64,000 bases of DNA from Saprospiraceae bacterium (GTDB lineage: Bacteria; Bacteroidota; Bacteroidia; Chitinophagales; Saprospiraceae), in contig JADJJL010000007.1 in NCBI GenBank assembly GCA_016710265.1, positions 744,001-808,000 on the forward strand, in the 5' to 3' direction. Position numbers and translations under genes: made by a program. Positions 35,760 through 46,005 of the stretch are shown piece by piece. Under the pieces are notes generated by a model. That model had not been told where the DNA came from and did no database searches. It was given only the letters and a program-made list of their open reading frames with translations. Positions within the stretch are counted from its first letter, which is position 1. Every line of letters starts with the position of its first letter.

Positions 35760-38700
35760 ATGCGGGCAAGAATAAAAAGAAGATTAAAAATAATGGCCAA
35801 AAGAATTTGGACCATTGGCCGCATTGCAGCTGGAATTCTTCTTTTCATTTTTCTATTGGGTTTGATTGCATTTGTCCTTCTTTCATTGCCTGGAGTGCAA
35901 AACTGGAGCAAGGCGAAATTGCAAGTTTGGATCAATGAACATATCGAAAATGAAATAAGCTATTCTGATTTTAAATTTAACATATTCACCGGAGGCAGTG
36001 TAGACGACCTTTTAATTCTTGACCATCATAAGGATACGCTAATATTTGCCAAAGAATTGGATTTTTCCACCGCTAAATCATTAAGTTCGTTATTTAACAA
36101 TGAACTAAAAATTAATGCGGTCAATCTAAATGGCACGACCCTACAAGTGATAGAATACGCTGGCGAATGGGGCAATAGTTTGGATTATTTTATTAAACAA
36201 TTTGATCAAAAAAAGGATCGCAAGACGACCAAGAAAAAACCATTTGATATAGCGATCCAAACTGTACAGCTGGAAAACACGAGACATGTTAGAATTCGAG
36301 AACAAACAGGAATTAGAGAAGAATATTATATCCAATCTGCATTCATTGAAATCGGCAGCCTGATGCTTCCTGCCAATTATTACTATTTTAAGGATTTACA
36401 AATTACTAAACCTTCCATACATATTTATAAATCCAATCCAGTCACCAATAAAATAAAAGCCACTGCACCTACAAGAGACAGCACTGAATACTATTGTAAG
36501 AATCCATTTATTTTATATTTTGGGAAAATAAATTTAACCCAAGGAGATTTTCACTACAAGGACTTTCTGCTCGATACTGTGACTGTGCCTGATGAAACCT
36601 CTATCAACTATAAGAATTTCTCGCTTTATAATTTAAATACAGACATACATGATTTTTATTATCAAAATTTAGAAGGTACAGGTAAAGTTCAAAAATTTAA
36701 CTGCAGCATAAATCAAACGAAAACCATCAAGAATTTTTCAGCCGATCAATTAAGCATTCATCGAAGTGGCGTGGAAATTATGAATTTTAATTTGGAAACT
36801 GACCGCAGTAAAATTCAGGATAGTTTCAAATTACATTACAACGAATATAGCAATATTCTCAATTTTAACCATGAAGTCATATTAGATTATCATACCCAAG
36901 GAAGTCAAATACATATCAATGACATTTCCTACTTTTTGAAATCCGCGGCACAAAACTCCTTTTTTAAGCGAAACAAGGATATTTCCCTTAATTGGTCGGG
37001 TCAAATCATCGGTCGAATTAATAGCTTAAAAGGTTTTGGCATTACTGCCAATTTAGATAATGGTTTAATATACCATGGAGATTTTAGCATCAAAAACACA
37101 ACATTAAAAGGGAAAGAATTCCTTGACATTAATATTAAAAAACTCACTACAAAATTAGAATATATTTCCTCATTGATACCTGAGGTAAAAATGAGCCCAC
37201 AACTGAAGAACTTGGGTCAAATAAACTATATTGGAAATTACACAGGCTATTTTGAAGACTTTGTGACATATGGTACGATGAGCACCAGCTTGGGGAATGT
37301 AAAATCAGATATCAGGTTAAATTTAAGACCCGGTATTGAATCAGCTACTTTTTCCGGAGATTTGGATTTTTACAATTTTGACATCGGAAGATTACTTGAT
37401 CAAAAAGATTTAGGTAAAACTACTTTTACCGCATATATAAAAAACGGAAAGGGATTAACCGCCAAATCTATCAATGCAGATCTTGAAGCAAAGATCCAAA
37501 CCTTATCTTACAATGATTATATTTACAACAATATTGTTTTCAATGGAAAATTAAGCCCAGAATTACTTGATGGAAAAATAAATGTCAAAGAAAAGAATTT
37601 AGATATTGAATTTTTAGGCAAGATCAGCAACCTACAAAAAGAACCCAATTTAAATTTTGATTTAAAGATCAACAAAGCAGATTTAAAAGAACTGAAATTA
37701 GTTGAAGTGGGTATTATTGTTTCCTCTGAGATTCGCGCAGACCTTAGAAACACAAAAATAGATAAGATAGATGGAGACTTACTTTTGTCTAACACCAGTC
37801 TTTACAATTATGAAAAAAACAGAGTTCTTACCTTGGGTGATATAAAATTTTCACAACTTAGAAAAAATAGAATTTTAAGTACCACCATTAGTTCGGAATT
37901 CATCAATGCGAAGATCACAGGAGAATATAAAACTGTGGGTATTTACAATCAGTTGATGACCTACCTTCACCAACATTATGAGCCCATTTTAAAACTTGCC
38001 AAAATAAACTACAAGGTTGACCATGAACCTACCAATTACTCCGCACAGTTTGAAGGCCAATCACTCGCCAGGATTTTTAATTTTATGGGATGGAATGTAA
38101 AATTTGATCAATTCACTGCCAATCTTGAAAACAATACCCGGAATGATTCCATTTATATGAAACTTTCCATTGATAACTTACATTATGGCGATCTGCATAT
38201 ACCCAAAATAACTCAGACTTTGGAAGGCAGCTCCAAAGAGCTTACTGCACATACCACCAGTCCCTCCATTTATTTCAAACAAAAGAATTTTTCCAATGCT
38301 TTGGATATTCGTGCCAATTTAGACCATGACAAAGCCAAGGTATTTATATATTCTGCTGATTCCAGTCAAATCAATACGCTATACGATTTAGGAATCATGG
38401 TACAAATAGTTGGTCCCGATAAAGTATTTACCATTATTAATCAAGATGTAGTTCTTCACGGGAAAGCATGGACCCTTGATCAGAAGGGAAGGTTGGATCT
38501 TTATCAAAATAGTTTTGAAATAAACAATTTAACTTTAGAAGATTCTACTAGTAAAATAGAAATTGATGACAAGGGAAGACAAGGATTAAAAATTCTCTTA
38601 CTTAATTTAAATTTAAGTTCGCTGAATGGGCTCATTGGTAGTCCCAAAGTTAAATTTGAAGGATTGTTTGATACAAGGGTTGATATAAAGAACATCTATT

Positions 38701-40586
38701 CTTTTGAAGAAGCATTTGCCAATGTCAATATCTCCAACCTTAGAATCAATCAAAAAAATTATGGAAGAACAAAAATTGACATAGGCATACCCAATCCTTC
38801 TGACCCGGCTAAAATAGTTTTTTCAAACCAATACAAAGAAACCAAAATCGATGGAAAGGGCACATTCAATTTGCCACTTGGAAAAAATTATAAACATCCT
38901 AAATATGAATTTAATCTGGACTTCAATTTAGAGTCATTTCCAATCGCTTTTCTTGAAACTTTCCTCACGCAAATCCAAAACACCCAGGGAAATTTCAATG
39001 GTAAAGCCAATTTAAAATATGTAGATAAAAAGTTGTTGGCCAATGGAGAGCTCGTAGCTTTAGATGGTTATACCCTGATTAGCTATTTAAATGCAGGATT
39101 TAAATTTCACCAGCAGAAAATTGTTTTGGACGACAATGAAATTATATTTAACAATATAAGTATGACGGATGTATTAGACAATCCAATTGCTGTGGATGGA
39201 ATTATTACCCATAAAAATTTTGTAGAATATCATATCAACGCCAACCTTAATAGTAGGAAAGCACTTATTTTGAATACAAGCAAAGGTCAAAATCCCAATT
39301 TTTACGGATATGGGATTGGCTCTTTTAATGTAGACTTTAATGGACCAACAGATCGCCTGGACATGACCATTGCAGCAAGATCGCTGAGAGGTAGCAAACT
39401 CTTTTTACCCATCAGCCAAGAACAAGTTGCAGAAGAAAATAGATTTGTACAATATGAGATCATTGATACCATAGAAACCATTTCTGATTTTCAACCCAAA
39501 ACCATCAAGGGAATGAATATACTCATCAATTTAGACGTTACGGAGGATGCTGAAATTCAAATTTTGTTTGATGAAAAAACGGGAGACATTCTAAAAGGAA
39601 CCGGTAGAGGAACTTTACAAATACAATCATTAAGAGACAATACTTTTACCATCAAAGGAGCTTATGAAATTGAAGATGGACAATATTTATTTACCTTGTT
39701 TAATTTTGTCAACAAACCATTTAGATTAAAAAGAGGTGGCACCATCCAATGGACTGGAGACCCTTTGGATGCCAATATTCGTCTTGAAGCCGGTTATGAA
39801 AAATTAAGTGTATCTCCTGCCCCATTATTGCAGGAATACACCAGCCTGGATCAAGAATTGCAGGAAGAAATTAAAAATAGAACCAATGTAGATTTAACCA
39901 TGATTCTCACTGGATCATTGCTCAAACCGGATATAAGTTTTGATCTTGCCTTTCCGGATGCGACAGGAAATTTAAAGAGTCTTCTGGAAAATAAATTGCG
40001 CGTTCTAAAACAAAATCCTGATCAGTTAAATCAACAAGTGGCTTCTTTGATTGCATTTAGAACTTTCTTAGGTTCAAATGCAAATGTCGGCGCCGGTCTT
40101 AGTAATACCACCATCAGCACCATGAGTGAATTTTTGTCCAATCAAATGTCCATTTTTGTTTCCAATCTATTGTCAGAAGCTTATGAAAACGTAGGCTTTA
40201 TTTCAGGTGTGGATTTTAACATCAATTACGATGTTAATAGGAATCCGAATCCATTGGAACAAACAAGATTGAATTTGAATGAAGGAGAAGTTGCTTTTAG
40301 TGTAAGACATAGGCTGTTGAATGATCAATTGGCATTCACCTTTGGTGGCAACTATGGTTCCAATTCACCTTTGGTAGGCAATGCGTATTTTAATCCTGAG
40401 AGTGTCATTGAGTGGAATACACCCGTACCCGGACTTAAATTGAGAATATATTATAAATCTGTAACGTCATTGCAAGGTTTAAGACATCGTGTGGGAGCAG
40501 GTGTCAGCCGCAGAAAAGAATTTGATTCCCTTTTCGACTTTAAAAAAGCAATAAAGGATCAAGCAAAAGAAAATAAAAAAGGATAA
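35760..40586 (+). CDS. tamB: TamB-family translocation and assembly module protein
   Basis: 1608 residues. An N-terminal basic region and single membrane helix (IAAGILLFIFLLGLIAFVLLSLPG, about 23-46) anchor it in the inner membrane, followed by a long periplasmic beta-rich body of repeating strands. The C-terminal DUF490/TamB domain is clear (GRGTLQIQSLRDNTFTIKGAYEIEDG onward, about 1283 to 1480). It is expected to bridge inner and outer membranes in lipid transport and outer-membrane protein assembly with TamL (52770-55148). A later ATG (residue 12) could be the start. The mutS2 gene begins 6 bases after its stop. Confidence 0.9.
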   Translation: MRARIKRRLKIMAKRIWTIGRIAAGILLFIFLLGLIAFVLLSLPGVQNWSKAKLQVWINEHIENEISYSDFKFNIFTGGSVDDLLILDHHKDTLIFAKELDFSTAKSLSSLFNNELKINAVNLNGTTLQVIEYAGEWGNSLDYFIKQFDQKKDRKTTKKKPFDIAIQTVQLENTRHVRIREQTGIREEYYIQSAFIEIGSLMLPANYYYFKDLQITKPSIHIYKSNPVTNKIKATAPTRDSTEYYCKNPFILYFGKINLTQGDFHYKDFLLDTVTVPDETSINYKNFSLYNLNTDIHDFYYQNLEGTGKVQKFNCSINQTKTIKNFSADQLSIHRSGVEIMNFNLETDRSKIQDSFKLHYNEYSNILNFNHEVILDYHTQGSQIHINDISYFLKSAAQNSFFKRNKDISLNWSGQIIGRINSLKGFGITANLDNGLIYHGDFSIKNTTLKGKEFLDINIKKLTTKLEYISSLIPEVKMSPQLKNLGQINYIGNYTGYFEDFVTYGTMSTSLGNVKSDIRLNLRPGIESATFSGDLDFYNFDIGRLLDQKDLGKTTFTAYIKNGKGLTAKSINADLEAKIQTLSYNDYIYNNIVFNGKLSPELLDGKINVKEKNLDIEFLGKISNLQKEPNLNFDLKINKADLKELKLVEVGIIVSSEIRADLRNTKIDKIDGDLLLSNTSLYNYEKNRVLTLGDIKFSQLRKNRILSTTISSEFINAKITGEYKTVGIYNQLMTYLHQHYEPILKLAKINYKVDHEPTNYSAQFEGQSLARIFNFMGWNVKFDQFTANLENNTRNDSIYMKLSIDNLHYGDLHIPKITQTLEGSSKELTAHTTSPSIYFKQKNFSNALDIRANLDHDKAKVFIYSADSSQINTLYDLGIMVQIVGPDKVFTIINQDVVLHGKAWTLDQKGRLDLYQNSFEINNLTLEDSTSKIEIDDKGRQGLKILLLNLNLSSLNGLIGSPKVKFEGLFDTRVDIKNIYSFEEAFANVNISNLRINQKNYGRTKIDIGIPNPSDPAKIVFSNQYKETKIDGKGTFNLPLGKNYKHPKYEFNLDFNLESFPIAFLETFLTQIQNTQGNFNGKANLKYVDKKLLANGELVALDGYTLISYLNAGFKFHQQKIVLDDNEIIFNNISMTDVLDNPIAVDGIITHKNFVEYHINANLNSRKALILNTSKGQNPNFYGYGIGSFNVDFNGPTDRLDMTIAARSLRGSKLFLPISQEQVAEENRFVQYEIIDTIETISDFQPKTIKGMNILINLDVTEDAEIQILFDEKTGDILKGTGRGTLQIQSLRDNTFTIKGAYEIEDGQYLFTLFNFVNKPFRLKRGGTIQWTGDPLDANIRLEAGYEKLSVSPAPLLQEYTSLDQELQEEIKNRTNVDLTMILTGSLLKPDISFDLAFPDATGNLKSLLENKLRVLKQNPDQLNQQVASLIAFRTFLGSNANVGAGLSNTTISTMSEFLSNQMSIFVSNLLSEAYENVGFISGVDFNINYDVNRNPNPLEQTRLNLNEGEVAFSVRHRLLNDQLAFTFGGNYGSNSPLVGNAYFNPESVIEWNTPVPGLKLRIYYKSVTSLQGLRHRVGAGVSRRKEFDSLFDFKKAIKDQAKENKKG

Positions 40587-40592
40587 GGATCC

Positions 40593-42989
40593 ATGGATCA
40601 AAAAATTGTAACCCTACTTCCCGATACCCTCAAAGCAGATCTTGGATTTGATAAAATTATCCAATATTGGATGTCTTATGCCGTAGGTCAAGAAGCAAAA
40701 AACAAAATACAAAATATTGAAATTAGCTATGATCAAAAGCTTATCGGTGAATTATTACAGAGTTGCAGTCAACTCACGGAAATATTAAAACTGACCAATC
40801 TCAGCATTCAAGAATACCAGGCCATCAGCGCAGAATTAAAATACCTCCGAATTGAGAATTACAGTCTTAAAATTGAAGAAATAATTGCGATTAGAGTGGT
40901 TTTGAACAATGTGCAGTCCATCCACCATACGGTGATGCAAAATGAATGGAACCATCTTGACAAAATACTTGAACTGGCGCATCGTATTCCTGATCTTTCC
41001 TTCCTGATACTGCTTATGAATCGGATCATCCTCCCGGATGGCAGTATTTATGACAAAGCTTCTGATGAGTTATACAACATCCGAAAAGCCATCAGTCATA
41101 AAAAATCAGATGTCTATCGAGTATTTAAAAAAATACTGGGTCAGTTGAAAAGCAGCAATGTACTTTCAGAAGGTGAAGAAAGTATAAGAAACGGACGATT
41201 GGTATTAAGGGTCAATCCGGAATTCAAAAGAAAAGTTGAAGGTATCATCCACGGTGAATCTGAAAAGGGAAAAACGATCTTTATTGAGCCTAAAGAATTG
41301 GTCGAATTAAACAATGAAATAGTTGAACTTGAATCGGACGAAAAAAAAGAAATCAATAAAATTTTAGCAGAGCTCTGTGGTAAAATTAGACCTCACATCG
41401 AAGATATCCAGCAGTCTTACATTCAATTGATCCAATGGGACTTACTCATCTCCAAGTCTAGGCTATCCATGTTGTTTGAGTCCACAGTGCCCGCCATCAC
41501 AGACAACCAAAACTGGGGCTTTCAGAAAGCACGGCATCCATTGTTATTTTTAAAATTAAATGAAGAAAATAAAAAAATAGTCAGTTCTGATATTCATTTT
41601 GATCCTCAACATCGACTTATTATCGTCTCTGGTCCAAATGCTGGAGGTAAAACCATATTATTAAAAACCTGCGGTTTGTTGCAGTTGATGTATCAGGCTG
41701 GAATTCCGGTACCGGTCGACAAACATTCGAAATTTAAAATATTTAAAAAAATATTTGCGGACATAGGCGATCATCAATCACTCGATGATGATTTAAGTAC
41801 CTACAGTGCAAAGTTAAAAAATATGAGAGATTTTGATCTGCAAGCCGATCAAGATACTTTTATATTAATGGATGAATTGGGATCCGGCACAGAGCCTATC
41901 ATTGGTGGTGCGCTCGCAGAATCCTTTTTGGATTCTATCAACCATAAAAAGGTGTATGGCATCATCAATACGCATTATTCCAATTTAAAAGTTTTTGCAC
42001 ATCAACAAAACGGCTTGCAAAATGCCGCAATGGTGTTTGATGAAAAAAACATGAGCCCAACTTATCGATTACAGATCGGCCGTCCAGGAGGATCCTTCGC
42101 GTTGGAAATCGCACAAAAAATAAAATTGCCCGGACACATCATCCATGCTGCAAAGAAAAAAGCGGGACAACAAGCCGTCCAATTTGAGAACTTATTAACC
42201 AAGCTAGACAAAGAAAATCAGTTGCTTCAAAAACAAATTGAAGAATACAAATTTAAAAAAAATGAACTGGATAAACTTATCAAAAGTTACCAAGACTTGC
42301 ACAAGCAAAATGAGTTTAAAAAATTAAAGTTAAAATTAGAACAAAAACAAATAGATCTACAAGGCAGCTTAGTCAAACAAAAAGAAATTGACAAATTTTC
42401 AAAGGAACTTCGGAAAGAAAAAGAGTTGGAAAGACTGGCGAAAAAATCGGAAGACGAGAAAATAAAAATAAAAAAACAAACGGAAGAATTGTTAGAATTA
42501 AATACACAAATTATCAGTTCGCAAACCAAAGAATTAAACACGGTACTTGAACCAGGCGATTCAGTGAAATTAATCCTAACAGGTATGGTGGGCAAAGTGA
42601 CCAAAATAGAAAAGGAAAAAATCACAGTTGCAACGGATAATATGGTTTTTAAGTTAAAGAGAAATGAAATCGTCAAGATTAAACCCATCTTAAATATCAA
42701 ACCGGAAAGATCTATTCAATCCAATGTAGAATCTACCGGAAAACCATTTCATCCAGTGTTGGATATGAGAGGCATGAGACAGCTAGAAGCAGAACAGTTG
42801 TTGGAACAATTTATTGACAAAGCTTTGATGTCCAATGCCAACAAAGTCCATATCATCCATGGTCGAGGAAGTGGTGCGCTTAAAAAATCCGTTTTAAAAG
42901 CCTTGAAGCATCAAAATTATGTCAAACAGATATCACATCCGGAAGACGATTTAGGCGGAGAATCAATTTCGATTGTGGAATTTCAATAA
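40593..42989 (+). CDS. mutS2: Endonuclease MutS2
   Basis: 798 residues. Walker A is GPNAGGKT at 347-354, the Walker B/signature region is FILMDELGSGTEP (about 427-439), and the C-terminal Smr nuclease domain (about 722-798) carries LDMRGMRQLEA and HIIHGRGSGALKKS. A long charged coiled coil (about 530-635, Lys/Glu-rich) separates ATPase and Smr parts, as in the family. MutS2 acts in suppression of recombination and, in some bacteria, in ribosome collision rescue. It follows tamB by 6 bases, and its stop codon touches the stop codon of the convergent tsaD with no gap. Confidence 0.95.
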   Translation: MDQKIVTLLPDTLKADLGFDKIIQYWMSYAVGQEAKNKIQNIEISYDQKLIGELLQSCSQLTEILKLTNLSIQEYQAISAELKYLRIENYSLKIEEIIAIRVVLNNVQSIHHTVMQNEWNHLDKILELAHRIPDLSFLILLMNRIILPDGSIYDKASDELYNIRKAISHKKSDVYRVFKKILGQLKSSNVLSEGEESIRNGRLVLRVNPEFKRKVEGIIHGESEKGKTIFIEPKELVELNNEIVELESDEKKEINKILAELCGKIRPHIEDIQQSYIQLIQWDLLISKSRLSMLFESTVPAITDNQNWGFQKARHPLLFLKLNEENKKIVSSDIHFDPQHRLIIVSGPNAGGKTILLKTCGLLQLMYQAGIPVPVDKHSKFKIFKKIFADIGDHQSLDDDLSTYSAKLKNMRDFDLQADQDTFILMDELGSGTEPIIGGALAESFLDSINHKKVYGIINTHYSNLKVFAHQQNGLQNAAMVFDEKNMSPTYRLQIGRPGGSFALEIAQKIKLPGHIIHAAKKKAGQQAVQFENLLTKLDKENQLLQKQIEEYKFKKNELDKLIKSYQDLHKQNEFKKLKLKLEQKQIDLQGSLVKQKEIDKFSKELRKEKELERLAKKSEDEKIKIKKQTEELLELNTQIISSQTKELNTVLEPGDSVKLILTGMVGKVTKIEKEKITVATDNMVFKLKRNEIVKIKPILNIKPERSIQSNVESTGKPFHPVLDMRGMRQLEAEQLLEQFIDKALMSNANKVHIIHGRGSGALKKSVLKALKHQNYVKQISHPEDDLGGESISIVEFQ

Positions 42990-44027
42990 TCAACTCGAGA
43001 CCGGCATTCTAGGTAAGGGCATGATATTTTCATCTGCAAATTGAGAAGCCAAATATTTTTGATAACCCACAAAGGCTATCATGGCTGCGTTGTCCGTGCA
43101 ATACTGCATGGCTGGAAAATAAGATTTCCATTCATTATCCTTACAAATTTGAGCAATTCGTTTTCTCAATCCTGAATTGGCAGATACACCACCCGCAATT
43201 CCCAGTTCGGTCAGACCTTCATTTTTCATCGCAAGTGTGACCTTTTTAATCAGAATTTCGACAATGGTATGTTGAATGGAAGCACACAGATCTTCTAAAT
43301 TTTCTGAAATAAAATCGGGATTGTTTTTTATTTCTTTTTGGAGAAAATATAGGACAGCTGTTTTAAATCCTGAAAAACTATATTGATATCCATCTAAAAC
43401 CGAAATCGGAAATTTAAATCGCGCAATACCTTTTTGTGCCAATTGATCGATGATTGGACCTGCAGGATAATCCAAGCCCAACATTTTTCCGGTTTTGTCA
43501 AAAGCCTCGCCAGCAGCATCGTCCAAAGTTCCGCCCAAAATATGGTAATCCCCTATTCCATTGACCCGAATCAATTGCGTATGACCGCCAGATACTGTCA
43601 AACATAAAAACGGAAAAGTAGGCTTTGGAAGATCAATTAAAACAGAACACAGATGAGCTTCAAGATGATTGACTTCGATGAGTGGAATATCCAAAGCCAA
43701 AGCCAAGGCTTTGGCGAATCCCATTCCCACCAGTAAGGAACCCATTAATCCGGGACCTCTGGTTACCACAATACCGTGCAATTCTACTTGCTCAATATTA
43801 GCTTTCTCTAAAGTTTCTTTATAGAGTGAAACCATGGCTTCCAAATGCTTTCTGGAGGCCCACTCCGGGATCACACCGCCGTACTTCCTGTGAATCTCTT
43901 GATTATATATGATGTTTGTCAATATCTCACCATTGCGAATGATGGCCATCGAGCTATCATCACAAGAGGTCTCAATTGCTAGTAAAATCAGGTTTTTGGA
44001 TTCCAAAATATCATGTATCTTGCACAA
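42990..44027 (-). CDS. tsaD: tRNA N6-adenosine threonylcarbamoyltransferase
   Basis: 345 residues in the longest frame. It transfers the threonylcarbamoyl group to A37 of tRNAs that read ANN codons, with TsaB/E. Motifs: LLAIETSCDDSSMA (15-28), the metal-binding HxxxH in EVNHLEAHLCS (about 121-131), SGGHTQLI (about 146-153) and GGVSANSGLR (about 283-292). There is no ATG before the conserved N-terminus: the options are TTG at 44027 or TTG at 44006. A -7-like TAATTTTG (44025-44032) overlaps the first of these, which favours the second, giving about 338 residues. Convergent with mutS2 at zero spacing. Confidence 0.95.
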   Translation of the reverse strand: MCKIHDILESKNLILLAIETSCDDSSMAIIRNGEILTNIIYNQEIHRKYGGVIPEWASRKHLEAMVSLYKETLEKANIEQVELHGIVVTRGPGLMGSLLVGMGFAKALALALDIPLIEVNHLEAHLCSVLIDLPKPTFPFLCLTVSGGHTQLIRVNGIGDYHILGGTLDDAAGEAFDKTGKMLGLDYPAGPIIDQLAQKGIARFKFPISVLDGYQYSFSGFKTAVLYFLQKEIKNNPDFISENLEDLCASIQHTIVEILIKKVTLAMKNEGLTELGIAGGVSANSGLRKRIAQICKDNEWKSYFPAMQYCTDNAAMIAFVGYQKYLASQFADENIMPLPRMPVSS

Positions 44028-44065
44028 AATTACAAAAATATACCTTCAGTTTTGCAATTTGAATT

Positions 44066-44686
44066 ATGATAACATTCATTGATCAACAACAAGCATTCAG
44101 ATTAAATTCTAATTTTGAATTGAAAAATTTAGAAAATCAATTAGAATATATTAGCACAGATGCCCTTGTTTCAATTACCGAAAAATTTTGCATCAAACCC
44201 AATAAATCTTCTTCTTCATCTGAAGTTCAATTATTACCTGTATATCCCAATGAATCTATCCAACAAAATCGAATTCATGGATTGGATTATCAGGTAGATT
44301 TTACTGTTCGAAATACAATAAACAGCAAACGGATTCATCATATTTCAGAATTTATACAACGCTTGACTTCTTCTGAAGAATGCAAAGAAAAAACCTGCGT
44401 TACAGTTGTCATATTAAAAAACAAAGCCATCGTTATTGGAAAACGCTTGCAAGAATATTTACATTTTTCTTGTTTCCAATTTGACAATCCTACAGAACTC
44501 TTATACCAACTCAATGCCATTTACCTTGACAAAGGCTTAGATCGCGAAACCGATCCTTTGGTTTTTAAGGGAGAGATCCGAGAAGATTCACAAATCATTC
44601 ATTTGATAAAAATATATTTTAGAAACATCAACGTAAATGAACCGACACAGGTTTATCAAGTGCTCATTGATCATCTTGCCAGTTAA
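44066..44686 (+). CDS. DUF3822-like protein upstream of rsmD
   Basis: 206 residues with no signal peptide or membrane helix. A Ser-rich stretch (about 48-53) is followed by a mixed alpha/beta region with ECKEKTCVTVVILKNKAIVIG (about 111-131). In other Bacteroidota the gene just upstream of rsmD is often a DUF3822 protein with an actin/ATPase-like fold; placement (6 bases before rsmD) and general look agree, but the match is by context more than by motif. It is shorter than the usual 250 or so residues. Confidence 0.55.
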   Translation: MITFIDQQQAFRLNSNFELKNLENQLEYISTDALVSITEKFCIKPNKSSSSSEVQLLPVYPNESIQQNRIHGLDYQVDFTVRNTINSKRIHHISEFIQRLTSSEECKEKTCVTVVILKNKAIVIGKRLQEYLHFSCFQFDNPTELLYQLNAIYLDKGLDRETDPLVFKGEIREDSQIIHLIKIYFRNINVNEPTQVYQVLIDHLAS

Positions 44687-44692
44687 TTTAGA

Positions 44693-45271
44693 ATGAGAAT
44701 TTCTTCGGGATTTCTGAAAGGCAGAACCTTCTATCCTCCGGCAGATCATTGGCCTACCCGACCAACTACGGACATCGCCAGAACCGGACTTTTCAATATT
44801 CTCACCAACGAACTTGATTTTGAAAACATAAAAGTTTTGGACTTATTTGGTGGAACCGGTGCTCACTCTTATGAATTTATTTCGAGAGGTTGCCTATCGG
44901 TGACCTATGTGGATAAATTTATTCCAGCCGTAAAATTTACCAAGCAAAAAGCCAAAGAATTCAACATTGAAGACAAGATTGAAATCATCCATGGAGATTA
45001 TTTAACTTATATCCAGAAATGCAATAAATCGTTTGATTATATTTTTGCCGGGCCGCCCTATGGTTTAAAAGAATTAAACCAAATACCGGATCAAATTTTT
45101 AGCAGTTCAATTTTAGACAAAGATGGGATGTTTGTGATGGAGCACAATCCGGAGTATTTTTTTGATGAGCATGTTTGTTTTATTAAAAAAAGAAATTATG
45201 GGCAAACCATATTTTCTTTTTTTAAGCATGGGTTAAAGAATGAGGATCTAAATGATGAATTGAATTTATAA
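44693..45271 (+). CDS. rsmD: RsmD-type 16S rRNA G966 N2-methyltransferase with altered catalytic motif
   Basis: 192 residues. The N-terminus (MRISSGFLKGRTFYPP; TRPTTDIARTGLFNIL) binds rRNA and is standard for RsmD; SAM motif I is VLDLFGGTGAHSYE (about 51-64) with the acidic end of strand 2 in YVDKF. The catalytic tetrapeptide, normally [N/D]PP[Y/F], reads GPPY here (FAGPPYGL, about 121-128), with Gly where Asp or Asn should hold the target amino group. The codon is GGG, so a single-base change does not give a common Asp codon (GAC/GAT need two). Cotranscribed with the DUF3822-like gene. Family is clear; activity is in question. Confidence 0.88.
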   Translation: MRISSGFLKGRTFYPPADHWPTRPTTDIARTGLFNILTNELDFENIKVLDLFGGTGAHSYEFISRGCLSVTYVDKFIPAVKFTKQKAKEFNIEDKIEIIHGDYLTYIQKCNKSFDYIFAGPPYGLKELNQIPDQIFSSSILDKDGMFVMEHNPEYFFDEHVCFIKKRNYGQTIFSFFKHGLKNEDLNDELNL

Positions 45272-45310
45272 TATTAAGCATCAATTTATTTCTTCTAGAC
45301 CTTTTGATTG

Positions 45311-45352
45311 TTACTTTCTTTTGATTTGTTACTTTCTTTTGCGTGGTCAAAA
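45311..45352 (+). repeat. Partial head copy of the 184-bp repeat
   Basis: ttactttcttttgcgtgg followed by tcaaaa (45329-45352) repeats the first bases of the 184-bp element, preceded by a second ttactttctttt at 45311-45322. The rest of the element is missing, so this looks like a truncated or independent use of the same hairpin head. Confidence 0.5.
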
Positions 45353-45366
45353 AACGACTGAACGAT

Positions 45367-45425
45367 CCAAGCTGAAAGCTTGGTAGAGTGCGACAGCACT
45401 CTAAGTGAATGAGCCGCGAAAGCGG
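45367..45425. repeat. Cluster of three short hairpins after rsmD
   Basis: Three perfect stems in a row: CCAAGCT/AGCTTGG (45367-45383), TAGAGTGC/GCACTCTA (45384-45403) and CCGC-gaaa-GCGG (45414-45425). Together with the T-rich run before them they may end transcription of rsmD or form part of the repeat block filling 45272-46042, which holds no gene. Confidence 0.55.
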
Positions 45426-45538
45426 GAAATTTGAACGATCTGTGAAACAGTATTGACGACAGCTCAAAAAGTGAAAGAGCGCGTAAGCGAATAAACTACG
45501 TCATTTATTTGCAAGAATTTAATCATCTTCTTTTTGTC

Positions 45539-45859
45539 CTACTTTTTGGGGCGCAAAAAGTAGCAAAAACGCAGCCTTTCTAAAAGGCGGCGGGTCTTTT
45601 TGCATCGCTAGTCTTTAACCTCCGTTTTTTAAAACCAACGCTGTTGGGCAGATTTTGGGTGCTGGATTTTGTCGTTACTAAAGTATCACTTTCATAAAAG
45701 TAAATTAATCAATTTATTCATTAAGAGTTTTCTGGGTAACGACAAAATAAGGCACACAGTAGTACCTTCTATGGTATAGTTGTCTCTCCGGCATTCAATC
45801 TTGCCATGAAAATTTCATCGCCAAAATCTGCCTCTTTGGGACCGCTGGTTTAGAAAGGC
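45539..45859. repeat. Nested fold-back element
   Basis: Begins with a perfect 10-bp hairpin CTACTTTTTG/CAAAAAGTAG (45539-45563) and GCAAAAA/TTTTTGC (45563-45603). Beyond it three pairs of inverted segments nest: 45574-45584 with 45849-45859, 45647-45658 with 45821-45832, and 45666-45678 with 45736-45748 (11, 12 and 13 perfect pairs). Such nesting is characteristic of a folded RNA or a fold-back (MITE-like) element. No ORF is supported. Confidence 0.6.
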
Positions 45860-45905
45860 TCTTTTACTTGTCGGAGATAAATTGTCAAAAATTCAGTTTT
45901 TAATA

Positions 45906-45918
45906 ACGCCTAAGGCGT
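45906..45918. repeat. Small palindrome ACGCC-TAA-GGCGT
   Basis: Related to sequences at 12184-12232 and 51550-51590; part of a shared intergenic module downstream of genes. Confidence 0.45.
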
Positions 45919-46005
45919 CATGTCGCTTCGCCCCATTTTCTAATGCTGTGTTCAAGTAATAAACGCAATTTTCAAATTTCCAAATTAATCTTCCTCCATT
46001 TCCAA

